Source: Variovorax sp. Root411
GTDB lineage: Bacteria > Pseudomonadota > Gammaproteobacteria > Burkholderiales > Burkholderiaceae_C
Reading direction: 5' to 3'
Assembly: GCF_001425205.1 (NCBI RefSeq)
Contig: NZ_LMDW01000001.1
Span: 373,928 to 437,927 of the forward strand
Length of the DNA stretch: 64,000 nucleotides
Part shown: piece after piece, positions 28,220-37,155 of the stretch
Position numbering within the stretch: the first letter of the stretch is position 1
Layout of the letters: each line of letters starts with the position of its first letter
Position numbers and translations under genes: made by a program
The notes under the pieces: model-generated
Seen by the model: only the letters and a program-made list of their open reading frames with translations
What the model was told of the DNA's origin: nothing
The model's database searches: none

Positions 28220-29213
28220 GTTCGAGAGGCTTTGGAGGAGCGGGGACCGCGCGCATGATCTTCTCGACCAAGCTGTCCGGCGTCAGGCCTTCGGACAGGC
28301 CTTCGTAGGAAAGCGTCACGCGGTGGCGCAGCACGTCGGGCACCAGCGCCGTCATGTCTTCGGGCAGCGCATAGCTGCGGCCGCGCAGCAGCGCCAGGGC
28401 GCGTGCGCCCTCGGTCAGGCTGATGCTGGCGCGCGGGCTGGCACCGAAGGTGATGAAGCGGCGCAAGTCCTTCAGGCCATGCTTCTCGGGCGTGCGCGTG
28501 GCCGACACCAGCTTCACGGCGTACTGGATCAGCGAAGGGTCGACATACACGCGCCGCGCCTCGGCCTGCAGCGCTGCGAGCTGCTCCGTGGTGGCGGCCG
28601 GCGTGGCGTTGACGGGCGGGCCGATCACGCGCTGGACGATGACGAATTCTTCCTCGTCGCTCGGGTAGTCGACCAGCACCTTCATCATGAAGCGATCGAC
28701 CTGCGCCTCTGGCAGCGGATAGGTGCCTTCGGTCTCGATGGGGTTCTGCGTGGCCATCACGAGGAAGGGGCGCGGCACCTTGTGCGTCTCGCCGGAGATG
28801 GTCACCTGGCGCTCCTGCATCACTTCGAGCAGCGCGCTCTGCACCTTGGCCGGCGCGCGGTTGATTTCGTCGGCCAGCAGCAGGTTGGCGAACACCGGCC
28901 CCAGCGAGGTGCTGAACTCGCCCGTCTTCTGGTTGTAGATGCGCGTGCCCACGAGGTCGGCGGGCACGAGGTCGGGCGTGAACTGGATGCGCTTGAACTG
29001 GCCGCGCACGATGTCGGCCAGCGTCTTGACGGTGAGCGTCTTCGCAAGGCCGGGCACGCCCTCGACCAGCAGGTGCCCGCCCGCGAGCATGCCGACCATC
29101 ACGCGCTCGAGAAAGCGGTCCTGGCCCACGACCACGCGCTTCACCTCGTAGAGGATCTGCTCCATCAGTTCGGCGGTGCCGGCGGGCGTGGAATTGACGG
29201 TTTCTGAGCTCAT
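28200..29213 (-). CDS. MoxR-family AAA+ ATPase
   Basis: 337 residues. The Walker A is GVPGLAKT (about residues 53-60), the Walker B is LLADEINRAPAK, and the sensor/arginine-finger segment is LPEAQVDRFMMK. MoxR ATPases act as chaperones for maturation of protein complexes, together with DUF58 and VWA partners, as encoded here by the next two genes. First gene of the trio. It starts 25 bases downstream of the S1C protease stop on the same strand. Confidence 0.94.
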   Translation of the reverse strand: MSSETVNSTPAGTAELMEQILYEVKRVVVGQDRFLERVMVGMLAGGHLLVEGVPGLAKTLTVKTLADIVRGQFKRIQFTPDLVPADLVGTRIYNQKTGEFSTSLGPVFANLLLADEINRAPAKVQSALLEVMQERQVTISGETHKVPRPFLVMATQNPIETEGTYPLPEAQVDRFMMKVLVDYPSDEEEFVIVQRVIGPPVNATPAATTEQLAALQAEARRVYVDPSLIQYAVKLVSATRTPEKHGLKDLRRFITFGASPRASISLTEGARALALLRGRSYALPEDMTALVPDVLRHRVTLSYEGLSEGLTPDSLVEKIMRAVPAPPKPLEHEKLVA

Positions 29214-29238
29214 GCGAAGGACCTTCGAAAAAGAATTG

Positions 29239-30249
29239 TCAGAACGGCGGCGAACCCGCGGCGGAGGCGGCGTTCTCGATGGGCACCGCGAAGCCGATGC
29301 CGATGAAGGTGCGCTGCTGCGTCGGGTTGAGGATGGCGGTGACGATGCCGAGCACCTCGCCGTCCATGTTGATCAGCGGCCCGCCCGAATTGCCGGGGTT
29401 GGCCGCCGCGTCGAACTGGATCAGGTTGCCCAGCTCCTGCTTGCCCTCGGGCGAGCGGAACGAGCGCTTCAGGCCAGACACCACGCCGGCCGACACGGAA
29501 GGCCCGATGCCGAACGGAAAGCCAACGGCCGCCACCTGGTCGCCGGACCGCAGGTCGGCGGTCGAGCGCATGGTGGCGGGGATCAGGTCGTCGGGAATCT
29601 TCTGCGCCTGCAGCACGGCAAGGTCGTTCTCGGGCTGCACGCCGGTGATGGTGGCCACGGCTTCCAGCCCGTCGTAGAAAGTGACCTTGATCTTGTCGGC
29701 GCCCGCGACCACGTGCAGATTGGTGAGGATCACGCCCTTGTCGACGATCACCACGCCCGTGCCCACGCCGCGCTCGACCTCGCCGGGTGCCTCGCCGTCA
29801 TTCGGGGCCTCGGGCGGCTTGCCCTTGGCGATGTTGCGTCCGCGCTTCTGGGTCTTGGCTTCGGGCGTGTGCTTTTCCTCGCCGTAGCTCACCACCCGCA
29901 CCACCGAAGGCCGGATGATGTCGGCGGCCTTGGCGGCCGGCGAGGGCAGGGTGTTGGTCTGCAGCGTGCGCAGCACGGCCGCGTCGATGTCCTTTTGCGT
30001 GAGGGCCTTGGCGCCCGGGCGCGGCGCCCACAACGCGGCGCCGGTGGCCAGCGCGGCCGACAGCACGATGAGCAGCGCGAAACTGCGGCGGCCGGGTTGC
30101 CAACCGGTCTTCTTTGCGGGGGAGGCTTGCAGGGCAGGGTCAGCGCCGGCCGTATCGGGCGAGGCTGCCGCCCCTGCCCATTCGGCCGCCTCGTCTGCGG
30201 CCGGTGGCAGCGTGCGGGGCGAATGGCTGTAGACACCTGGCCTGCGCAT
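29239..30249 (-). CDS. Membrane-anchored S1C trypsin-like serine protease without PDZ domain
   Basis: 336 residues from the ATG at 30249. A 50-residue Pro/Ala-rich cytoplasmic tail precedes one membrane helix (about residues 56-74). The periplasmic protease domain carries H179 (LTNLHVVAG), D209 (ENDLAVL) and S288 (NPGNSGGPL). The protein ends soon after the protease domain, so no C-terminal PDZ is present, unlike DegP or DegS. It may cleave exposed envelope substrates. It precedes the MoxR trio on the same strand. Confidence 0.88.
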   Translation of the reverse strand: MRRPGVYSHSPRTLPPAADEAAEWAGAAASPDTAGADPALQASPAKKTGWQPGRRSFALLIVLSAALATGAALWAPRPGAKALTQKDIDAAVLRTLQTNTLPSPAAKAADIIRPSVVRVVSYGEEKHTPEAKTQKRGRNIAKGKPPEAPNDGEAPGEVERGVGTGVVIVDKGVILTNLHVVAGADKIKVTFYDGLEAVATITGVQPENDLAVLQAQKIPDDLIPATMRSTADLRSGDQVAAVGFPFGIGPSVSAGVVSGLKRSFRSPEGKQELGNLIQFDAAANPGNSGGPLINMDGEVLGIVTAILNPTQQRTFIGIGFAVPIENAASAAGSPPF

Positions 30250-30336
30250 CGAAGCACCTCCGGCAAAAAATCGCGTGAAGGAGTTCACGGTAGCACGCTT
30301 TCCACGCCTGCGCATCCCATCGGGCATCATCGCGCG

Positions 30337-31197
30337 ATGGCTACCTTCGTCGATACCCACTGCCACCTGGATGCCCCCGAATTCGGTGCCGAGATGCCCG
30401 TCCTGCGCGCCCGCGCCGCCGCGCGGGGCGTGGCGATGTGCGTGATCCCGGCGGTGGCCGCCTTCAACTTCGCCGCCGTGCGAGAACTGGCCCATGCGCA
30501 GGGCGATGCCTACGCGCTGGGCATTCACCCGCTTTGCACCGGCGAGGCGAAGGACGAAGACCTCGAAACCCTCGATGCCGAGTTGGCCGCGCGGCGCGGC
30601 GACCCGCGGCTGGTGGCGGTCGGCGAGGTCGGGCTCGACTACTTCGTCGAGGGGCTCGACGGCGAGAAGCAGGAGCGGTTTTTTCACACTCAGTTGCAAC
30701 TGGCACGCAGGTACGGGTTACCCGTGCTGATCCATGTGCGGCGCTCGGTCGACAAGGTGCTCAAGCACCTGCGGCAGACGGCAGGCGGCAAGCCATGGCA
30801 GGGCATTGCGCATGCCTTCAACGGCAGTGAGCAGCAGGCGCATGCGTGCATCGAGCTCGGGTTGAAGCTCGGCTTCGGCGGCGCGGTGACCTTCGAACGC
30901 GCGCTGCAGCTACGGCGCCTGGCCGCCACTTTGCCGCTCGGATCGATCGTGATGGAAACCGATGCCCCCGACATCCAGCCGCATTGGCTGTACCGCACGC
31001 AGGCCCAGCGCGATGCCGGCGAGCCGCAGGGCCGTAACGAGCCGGCCGAGCTGCCGCGCATCGCAGAAGTGGTGGCCGGCCTGCGGGGCATCGGCATCGA
31101 CGAACTGGCCGCGGCCACCACCCGGAATGCGCTCGAAGCGCTGCCGCGTCTCGAAAATCTCATGACCATGTCGGCGCGTCCGCCGCATTCCGCGTAG
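30337..31197 (+). CDS. TatD-family metal-dependent hydrolase
   Basis: 286 residues of the amidohydrolase TIM-barrel fold. Metal ligands are in DTHCHLD (residues 6-12), GEVGLDYF, LIHVRRSVDKV and METDAPD. TatD-family members act as DNases or DNA-repair hydrolases, but the YjjV/YcfH substrates are not settled. The ATG at 30337 is taken because the frame upstream lies opposite the protease gene. Divergent from the protease. Confidence 0.9.
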   Translation: MATFVDTHCHLDAPEFGAEMPVLRARAAARGVAMCVIPAVAAFNFAAVRELAHAQGDAYALGIHPLCTGEAKDEDLETLDAELAARRGDPRLVAVGEVGLDYFVEGLDGEKQERFFHTQLQLARRYGLPVLIHVRRSVDKVLKHLRQTAGGKPWQGIAHAFNGSEQQAHACIELGLKLGFGGAVTFERALQLRRLAATLPLGSIVMETDAPDIQPHWLYRTQAQRDAGEPQGRNEPAELPRIAEVVAGLRGIGIDELAAATTRNALEALPRLENLMTMSARPPHSA

Positions 31198-31326
31198 GCC
31201 AATGCCCCGACCTGCCTGCATGCGGGCAGATGCCGCGGATTCGCTGTCATCCTCGGGCGGCACCAGTTCGTTGCTGGTTCAGTGGCAAGCCAGTCACTCA
31301 AAACTTCATCCAACAAGGAGCTTTAC

Positions 31327-31743
31327 ATGACCACGCCTTTCATTCGCACCATGCCCGTCGTCCTCGCGTTGGCGCTCGCCTCTATCGGCGTATCGGCCGT
31401 GGCACAGACCACCGCGCCTGCAGCCGCACCGGCCCCCGCCGTGGTTCCGGCCGAGCCCACCACCACCGAGAAGGTGAAGGAGACCGGCAAGGAAGCCGTC
31501 GACGCCACCAAGCGCACGACCAAGAAGGCCGTCGCCGCCACCGAGAGCGGCACCAAGAAGGCCTGGAGCGCCACCAAGCGCACGACCAAGAAGGCCACCA
31601 ACGCCACCAAGAAGGCAGCCACCAAGACCGGCGAAGCCGTCGAGAACGCCGGCCACAAGACGGCCGACGGCATGCGCAGCACCGGCAAGGCCATCGGTGA
31701 GAAGATCCCCGGCACGGCCGAGAACGAAGCCGCAAAGAAGTAA
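31327..31743 (+). CDS. Exported Lys/Ala/Thr-rich repeat protein
   Basis: 138 residues with CAAGGAG a few bases before the ATG. A signal peptide (about residues 1-26, cleavage near VAQ) precedes an Ala/Pro stretch. The remainder is a run of degenerate 11-residue-like units such as ATKRTTKKA, TKKAWSATKRTTKKA and TKKAATKTGEA. It is strongly basic and probably amphipathic helical, similar in composition to LEA proteins, apolipoprotein-like repeats or histone H1 tails. No assigned function. A strong terminator follows directly. Confidence 0.75.
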   Translation: MTTPFIRTMPVVLALALASIGVSAVAQTTAPAAAPAPAVVPAEPTTTEKVKETGKEAVDATKRTTKKAVAATESGTKKAWSATKRTTKKATNATKKAATKTGEAVENAGHKTADGMRSTGKAIGEKIPGTAENEAAKK

Positions 31744-31769
31744 GCAAGCCTGCTTCGGCCTCGCGACAG

Positions 31770-31791
31770 AACCCGCTTCGGCGGGTTTTTT
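31770..31791 (+). terminator. Rho-independent terminator
   Basis: AACCCGC, a TTCG loop and GCGGGTT form a stable stem followed by six T. It lies 27 bases after the stop of the Lys/Ala/Thr-rich protein gene. Confidence 0.9.
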
Positions 31792-31827
31792 CATGGGCCG
31801 CGGAAACGCATGCGGGGCGGTGGCACG

Positions 31828-32364
31828 ATGCCGTCCATGAACCCATTGACCGCATCCGGCGCTGCCAGCCCGCTGCTCACGGGGCTCGCGCCCATCGTGT
31901 CGCCGGCCACCGTCGTGCTCATCCTCGGCAGCTTCCCCGGGGTGAAGTCGCTCGAACGGCAGCAGTACTATGCACACCCCCAAAACCAGTTCTGGAAGAT
32001 CTTGCAAGCCGTCTGGCCCGAAGTCCCCTTGCCGTCGGGCATAGACAGCTACGCGCAGCGCTGCCGGTGGCTGCTCGACCGCGGCCTGGGAGTGTGGGAC
32101 GTGTACGGCGCCTGCGAGCGCGAGGGCAGCCTCGATTCGGCCATCCGTGCGCCCGTGGCGAACGACATCGCCGGGCTGCACCTGCCAAAGCTCGCGGCCA
32201 TCGCGCACAACGGCGGCGAGAGCTTCAAGCACGCACGGCACACGCGCACCCTCGGCGTGCCGGTCTACCCGCTGCCTTCCACCAGTCCCGCCAACGCGTC
32301 GTGGAGCTTCGAGCGCAAGCTCGCGGCCTGGCGCGAGGTCTTCGCCGCCCACCAACTCGTCTGA
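31828..32364 (+). CDS. DNA-deoxyinosine glycosylase (UDG superfamily)
   Basis: 178 residues from the ATG at 31828, and starts at 31810 or 31837 are also possible. VLILGSFPGVKSLERQQYYAHPQ, QNQFWKIL and LPSTSPANASWSF are hallmarks of the deoxyinosine/UDG family 6-like glycosylases that excise deaminated bases from DNA. Cytoplasmic repair enzyme. Its stop overlaps the next gene's ATG by one base, so it is the head of a three-gene overlapping unit. Confidence 0.87.
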   Translation: MPSMNPLTASGAASPLLTGLAPIVSPATVVLILGSFPGVKSLERQQYYAHPQNQFWKILQAVWPEVPLPSGIDSYAQRCRWLLDRGLGVWDVYGACEREGSLDSAIRAPVANDIAGLHLPKLAAIAHNGGESFKHARHTRTLGVPVYPLPSTSPANASWSFERKLAAWREVFAAHQLV

Positions 32365-33149
32365 TGGCATCCAGCAAAACTCCCGCCGTTCTTCCCGAAG
32401 TCAATTTTTCCGACTGGGGCGACATCCGCTATCTGCACCTGGGCACCGAATGGGTCCAGGGCTCGATGAAGCTCGACGCGCCGTTCGAGATCGAACTCGA
32501 ATACGTGCAGCGCATGATGGCCTGGCTGCTGTTCGCCGACAGCAAGACCGTGGCCAGCCGCCATGCGATGCAGCTCGGCCTGGGCGCGGCAACGCTCACC
32601 AAGTTCAGCCGCAAGATCCTGCGCATGCGCACCACCGCGATCGAGCTCAATCCGCAGGTGGTGTCGGCCTGCCGCGGCTGGTTCAAGCTGCCGCCGGACG
32701 ACCCGAAGCTGCGCGTGGTGATTGCCGACGCGGCCGCCGAGATCCGCAAGCCCGAATGGCACGGCACGGTCGATGCGCTGCAGGTCGACCTGTACGACCA
32801 CGAGGCCGCCGCACCCGTGCTCGACAGCGAAGACTTCTATGCGGACTGCCGCGCGCTGCTCACCGAGGACGGCTGCATGACGGTCAACCTCTTCGGTCGC
32901 TCGTCAAGCTACGAGCGCAGCCTCGAAAAGATCGCAGGCGCTTTCGGTGCCGATGCCGTCTGGGCCTTCAGGCCGACGCGCGAAGGCAACACGGTGGTGC
33001 TCGCGCAGCGCACGCCGAGCCGCCCGAAGCGCGAGGCGCTTGCCGAGCGCGCCCAAACGATCCAGACTCGCTGGAGCCTGCCCGCGCCGAAATGGCTGCG
33101 GGTGTTCAAGCCCCTGAATATTTCACTTACCCGACCTGCCGGCTCATGA
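32364..33149 (+). CDS. Spermidine synthase-like methyltransferase-fold protein
   Basis: 261 residues. The Rossmann core resembles polyamine synthases: a cofactor loop in MQLGLGAATLTKF, the acidic strand AIELNPQVV, and ALQVDLYDHEAAAPVL. Typical spermidine synthase gatekeeping residues are not clearly conserved, and the N-terminal beta hairpin domain is short. The role might therefore be putrescine aminopropylation or another SAM-related reaction. It overlaps the previous gene by one base and the next by four. Confidence 0.75.
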   Translation: MASSKTPAVLPEVNFSDWGDIRYLHLGTEWVQGSMKLDAPFEIELEYVQRMMAWLLFADSKTVASRHAMQLGLGAATLTKFSRKILRMRTTAIELNPQVVSACRGWFKLPPDDPKLRVVIADAAAEIRKPEWHGTVDALQVDLYDHEAAAPVLDSEDFYADCRALLTEDGCMTVNLFGRSSSYERSLEKIAGAFGADAVWAFRPTREGNTVVLAQRTPSRPKREALAERAQTIQTRWSLPAPKWLRVFKPLNISLTRPAGS

Positions 33150-34942
33150 GCGTTGTTCCCGCTGTTTCTGCCCCCGCCCCCCTGGCTGCCCGCCACGAAG
33201 GCCCGCTCGACCTGCGCCGCCTGATCGAATGGCTCGCCACCGACGGCGTGATCTCGCCCATGGAAGCCAAGCGCACCATCGCGCGCTGCGCCCAGGCCGA
33301 AAGCCGGCAGGCCCCGCTGGTGCGGCTCGCCAACGTGGCCATGGCGCGCGAGGGCGACGGCAAGCCGCTCGATCTCGAAATGCTCACTCAGTGGCTCGCG
33401 AGCCGCGCCGGGCTCACGTACCTGCGCATCGATCCGCTCAAGGTCGACGTGGGCAAGGTGGCCGACACCATGAGCGCTGCGTATGCCGAGCGCCACAAGG
33501 TGCTGCCGGTGCAGGTGCTGCCCAACGAGGTGGTGGTGGCCACGGCCGAGCCCTTTCTCACCGACTGGATCGCCGAGGTTGAGAGACAGTCGCGCCGCGC
33601 GGTGCGCCGCGTGGTCGCCAACCCGGCCGACATCCAGCGCTACACGGCCGAGTTCTTCGCGCTCGCGAAGTCGGTGCGCGCCGCGCAGAAGGCTGGCGGC
33701 AACACCGGCGGCGCGAGCTTCGAGCAGCTGGTGGAGCTCGGCAAGAGCAACAAGCAGCTCGACGCCAACGACCAGAGCGTGGTGCAGGTGGTCGACTGGC
33801 TCTGGCAGTACGCCTTCGACCAGCGTGCGAGCGACATCCACCTGGAGCCGCGCCGCGAGCAGGGCGTGATCCGCTTTCGCATCGACGGCATCCTGCATCC
33901 GGCCTACCAGATGCCGATGGGCGTGATGAACGCGATGGTCGCGCGCATCAAGCTGCTGGGCCGCATGGACGTGGTGGAAAAGCGCCGCCCGCTCGACGGC
34001 CGCATCAAGACCCGCAACATGCGCGGTGACGAAGTCGAAATGCGCCTGTCGACGCTGCCCACCGCCTTCGGCGAGAAGATGGTGATGCGGATCTTCGACC
34101 CTGACACCGCGGTGAAGGACCTCGACGCGCTGGGCTTCGCGCAGCACGACGCGCAGCGCTGGGAGCAGCTGGTGACGCGGCCCAACGGCATCATCCTGGT
34201 GACCGGGCCGACGGGCTCGGGCAAGACCACCACGTTGTATTCGACGTTGAAGCGCGTGGCGACCGAAGAGGTCAACGTGAGCACGGTGGAAGACCCGATC
34301 GAAATGATCGAGCCGTCGTTCAACCAGACGCAGGTGCAGCCGCAGCTCGATTTCGGCTTCACCGAGGGCCTGCGCGCGCTGATGCGGCAGGACCCGGACA
34401 TCATCATGGTCGGCGAAATCCGCGACCTCGCCACTGCCGAGATGGCGGTGCAGGCCGCGCTCACCGGCCACCTCGTGTTCAGCACGCTGCACACCAACGA
34501 TGCGCCGAGCGCCATCACGCGGCTGATGGAGCTGGGCGTGCCTTCGTACCTCATCAACGCGGTGATGCTGGGCGTGCTCGCGCAGCGGCTGGTGCGCACG
34601 CTGTGCCCCAACTGCAAGCAGCCCGACGACACAGTCACGCGCGAGAAGCTCGAGACCATCGTCAAGCCGTGGCAGATCACGGGTTCGGTGCGCGCGTACA
34701 AGCCGGTGGGCTGCGTCGATTGCCGCATGACCGGGTACATGGGGCGCATGGGCCTCTACGAACTGCTGAGCATCAGCGAGGCGTTCAAGGGCAACGTGAC
34801 CAAGGAGCCCAACCTCGCCGGGCTGCGCCGGCAGGCCGTGATCGACGGCATGCGGCCGCTGCGGCTGGCCGGCGCGCTGCGCGTGGCCGAGGGCGTAACA
34901 ACCATCGAGGAAGTGCTGAGCGCCACCCCACCGCTGGAATAA
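33146..34942 (+). CDS. GspE/PilB-family assembly ATPase
   Basis: 598 residues. An N-terminal GspE-type domain (about 20-170) is followed by the ATPase domain, with Walker A GPTGSGKTTT near residue 354, Asp-box TVEDPIEM and Walker B in PDIIMVGEIRD. The HTNDAPSAITRL region is also present. A zinc-binding tetracysteine loop (CPNC near 487 and CVDC near 523) completes the PilB/GspE type. It powers pilus or type II secretion assembly, but no other gene of such a system adjoins it. It overlaps the spermidine synthase-like gene by four bases. Confidence 0.9.
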   Translation: MSVVPAVSAPAPLAARHEGPLDLRRLIEWLATDGVISPMEAKRTIARCAQAESRQAPLVRLANVAMAREGDGKPLDLEMLTQWLASRAGLTYLRIDPLKVDVGKVADTMSAAYAERHKVLPVQVLPNEVVVATAEPFLTDWIAEVERQSRRAVRRVVANPADIQRYTAEFFALAKSVRAAQKAGGNTGGASFEQLVELGKSNKQLDANDQSVVQVVDWLWQYAFDQRASDIHLEPRREQGVIRFRIDGILHPAYQMPMGVMNAMVARIKLLGRMDVVEKRRPLDGRIKTRNMRGDEVEMRLSTLPTAFGEKMVMRIFDPDTAVKDLDALGFAQHDAQRWEQLVTRPNGIILVTGPTGSGKTTTLYSTLKRVATEEVNVSTVEDPIEMIEPSFNQTQVQPQLDFGFTEGLRALMRQDPDIIMVGEIRDLATAEMAVQAALTGHLVFSTLHTNDAPSAITRLMELGVPSYLINAVMLGVLAQRLVRTLCPNCKQPDDTVTREKLETIVKPWQITGSVRAYKPVGCVDCRMTGYMGRMGLYELLSISEAFKGNVTKEPNLAGLRRQAVIDGMRPLRLAGALRVAEGVTTIEEVLSATPPLE

Positions 34943-34948
34943 GTTCTG

Positions 34949-34984
34949 CCCAAAGGCTTCGCTCCCTCGTGAGGCCTTTCGGGT
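34949..34984 (+). terminator. Possible terminator hairpin after the GspE-like gene
   Basis: AAAGGC at 34952-34957 and GCCTTT at 34974-34979 form a short stem with a 16-base loop. It starts ten bases past the stop codon but lacks a strong T run. Confidence 0.4.
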
Positions 34985-35076
34985 TATCCCTAGCCGTTCG
35001 GTTAGTGGAATCCACATCAGGCTGACCGGAAGCTGACTCGACAATTCCGCATCGAAATTGTTCGAGGAGACTGTTC

Positions 35077-35565
35077 GTGAAGATCAAGAGTCAGAAAGAC
35101 TTTTTCTCGGGTCTGATGTTCACGGTGGTGGGTGTGGCGTTCGCATGGGGCGCCACCACCTACACCGTGGGCTCGGGTGCCCGAATGGGCCCGGGTTATT
35201 TCCCGTTGATGCTCGGCATCCTGATGGCCCTCATCGGCCTCGGGATCATGTTCAGCGGGCTCACCGTTGAAACCACCGACGGCGAAAAGATCGGCAAATG
35301 GGCCTGGAAGCAGGTGGTGTTCATCCTGGGCGCCAACCTCGCATTCGGCATCCTGCTCGGCGGCCTGCCGAGCATGGGCATTCCGGCCATGGGCATGATC
35401 ATCGCCATCTACGCGCTGGTGATCATCTCGAGTCTCGCGGGCCAAGAGTTCAAGCTGCCCAGCGTGCTGATCCTGGCCACCGTGCTGGCCGTTGGCAGCT
35501 ATGTCGCCTTCATCTGGGCGCTCAAGCTCCAGATCCAGGTCTGGCCGACCTTCATCACCGGTTGA
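35077..35565 (+). CDS. tctB: Tripartite tricarboxylate transporter small subunit TctB (second locus)
   Basis: 162 residues starting at a GTG with TTCGAGGAG eight bases upstream. Four hydrophobic segments are predicted, with the TctB-type N-terminus FFSGLMFTVVGVAFAWGA followed by GARMGPGYFPLML. It is the small membrane subunit of a secondary organic-acid importer. tctA follows after 19 bases. The receptor for this system is probably the Bug protein encoded at 38178-39149. Confidence 0.92.
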   Translation: MKIKSQKDFFSGLMFTVVGVAFAWGATTYTVGSGARMGPGYFPLMLGILMALIGLGIMFSGLTVETTDGEKIGKWAWKQVVFILGANLAFGILLGGLPSMGIPAMGMIIAIYALVIISSLAGQEFKLPSVLILATVLAVGSYVAFIWALKLQIQVWPTFITG

Positions 35566-35584
35566 GAAGAAAGCCACTCAAATC

Positions 35585-37012
35585 ATGGAATTGTTTGAAC
35601 ACCTCTCGATGGGTTTTGGCGTTGCCTTTACCTTCACCAACCTGCTGTACTGCCTGGTCGGCTGCATCCTGGGCACGCTGATCGGCGTGCTCCCCGGCAT
35701 TGGCCCGGTCGCGACCATCGCAATGCTGCTGCCCGCCACATACGCGCTGCCGCCCGTGTCGGCGCTGATCATGCTGGCCGGCATCTACTACGGCGCCCAG
35801 TACGGCGGCTCGACCACGGCCATCCTGGTGAACCTGCCGGGCGAATCCTCGTCGGTGGTGACCGTGATCGACGGCTACCAGATGGCGCGCAAGGGCCGTG
35901 CAGGTCCGGCACTCGCCGCGGCGGGACTGGGTTCGTTCTTCGCGGGCTGCGTGGGTACGCTGATCCTGGCTGCCTTTGCCCCGCCGCTGACCGAGCTGGC
36001 CTTCAAGTTCGGTCCGGCCGAATACTTCTCGCTGATGATCCTGGGCCTGATCGGCGCCGTGGTGCTGGCTTCGGGCTCGCTGCTCAAGGCCATCGCGATG
36101 ATCGTGCTGGGCCTGCTGCTGGGCCTTGTGGGCACCGACGTGAACTCCGGCGTGGCGCGCTACAGCTTCGATGTTCCCGAGCTCACCGACGGCATCGGCT
36201 TCGTGGCTATCGCCATGGGCGTGTTCGGCTACGGCGAAATCATCGCCAACCTCTCGCGCCCCGACGACGAGCGCGAAGTGTTCACTGCCAAGGTCTCTGG
36301 CCTGTTCCCGACCAAGGAGGACTTCAAGCGCATGATCCCCGCGGTGCTGCGCGGCACCGCGCTCGGCTCCTCCCTGGGCATCCTGCCCGGCGGCGGCGCA
36401 CTGCTGTCGGCCTTCGCGGCCTATACCATCGAGAAGAAGACCAAGCTGCATCCGGGCGAAGTGCCCTTCGGCAAGGGCAACATCCGCGGCGTGGCAGCCC
36501 CCGAGGCCGCCAACAACGCCGGCGCGCAAACCTCCTTCATCCCGCTGCTGACGCTGGGCATTCCGCCCAACGCGGTGATGGCGCTGATGGTGGGTGCGAT
36601 GACGATCCACAACATCCAGCCCCTGAACCTGCCGCTGATCGGCATGTGGATCAAGCTGCTGTCGGTGCCCTACAAGTTCCTGTTCCCGGCGATCGTGCTG
36701 TTCTGCGCAATCGGCGTGTACTCGACCAACAACAACACCTGGGACATCTGGATGGTGGGGGCGTTCGGCTTCGTGGGCTACACCTTCTTCAAGCTGGGTT
36801 GCGAGCCTGCGCCGTTGCTGCTGGGCTTCATCCTCGGACCGATGATGGAAGAGAACCTGCGCCGCTCGCTGCTGCTGTCGCGTGGCGATTGGAGCGTGTT
36901 CGTCACGCGCCCGATCTCGGCGGGCCTGCTGGCTGCGGCTGCACTGCTGCTGATCATCGTGCTGCTGCCGGCGATCAAGGCGAAGCGCGAAGAAGCATTC
37001 GTCGAGGACTGA
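35585..37012 (+). CDS. tctA: Tripartite tricarboxylate transporter large permease TctA (second locus)
   Basis: 475 residues from the ATG at 35585. About twelve membrane segments, [34 protein letters not shown] and [19 protein letters not shown] identify TctA. It is more divergent from the copy at 3245 than duplicates within one operon would be. Transcribed with tctB, it ends at a good terminator. The neighbouring LysR and Bug genes suggest that they regulate and supply the same transporter. Confidence 0.94.
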   Translation: MELFEHLSMGFGVAFTFTNLLYCLVGCILGTLIGVLPGIGPVATIAMLLPATYALPPVSALIMLAGIYYGAQYGGSTTAILVNLPGESSSVVTVIDGYQMARKGRAGPALAAAGLGSFFAGCVGTLILAAFAPPLTELAFKFGPAEYFSLMILGLIGAVVLASGSLLKAIAMIVLGLLLGLVGTDVNSGVARYSFDVPELTDGIGFVAIAMGVFGYGEIIANLSRPDDEREVFTAKVSGLFPTKEDFKRMIPAVLRGTALGSSLGILPGGGALLSAFAAYTIEKKTKLHPGEVPFGKGNIRGVAAPEAANNAGAQTSFIPLLTLGIPPNAVMALMVGAMTIHNIQPLNLPLIGMWIKLLSVPYKFLFPAIVLFCAIGVYSTNNNTWDIWMVGAFGFVGYTFFKLGCEPAPLLLGFILGPMMEENLRRSLLLSRGDWSVFVTRPISAGLLAAAALLLIIVLLPAIKAKREEAFVED

Positions 37013-37033
37013 TCGCGGCTTTTCGCTCTCTTC

Positions 37034-37062
37034 AAGGCGGCGCTCTTTGGGGCGCCGTTTTT
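37034..37062 (+). terminator. Rho-independent terminator after tctA
   Basis: CGGCGC at 37038-37043 pairs with GCGCCG at 37052-37057 across an eight-base loop, followed by five T. It is placed about 25 bases after the tctA stop. Confidence 0.8.
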
Positions 37063-37080
37063 CGTTGCGGTCCGGGATCT

Positions 37081-37135
37081 GTGCCCAGGCCGCCGGGTAC
37101 TCCCCTCCGCGAATGTCCCCCGTCGGCGTGATCGC
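37081..37135. repeat. Repeat B, collapsed copy
   Basis: The left end of repeat B (GTGCCCAGGCCGCCGGGTAC, then the first part of the 42-base core up to TGTCCCCC) is joined directly to the right end (GTCGGCGTGATCGC). The whole middle, including both remaining core halves, is missing. The join falls in a run of C present at both places in the full copies, as expected for a deletion at microhomology. It lies between tctA and the convergent LysR gene. Confidence 0.75.
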
Positions 37136-37155
37136 ACCCCAAAGCAAATCGCAAG

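Noticed and set aside
32909..35044. A minus-strand frame of about 700 codons opposite the GspE-like gene
   Set aside because: It is a shadow of the conserved ATPase frame and has His/Arg/Ala-biased composition with no recognisable domain.
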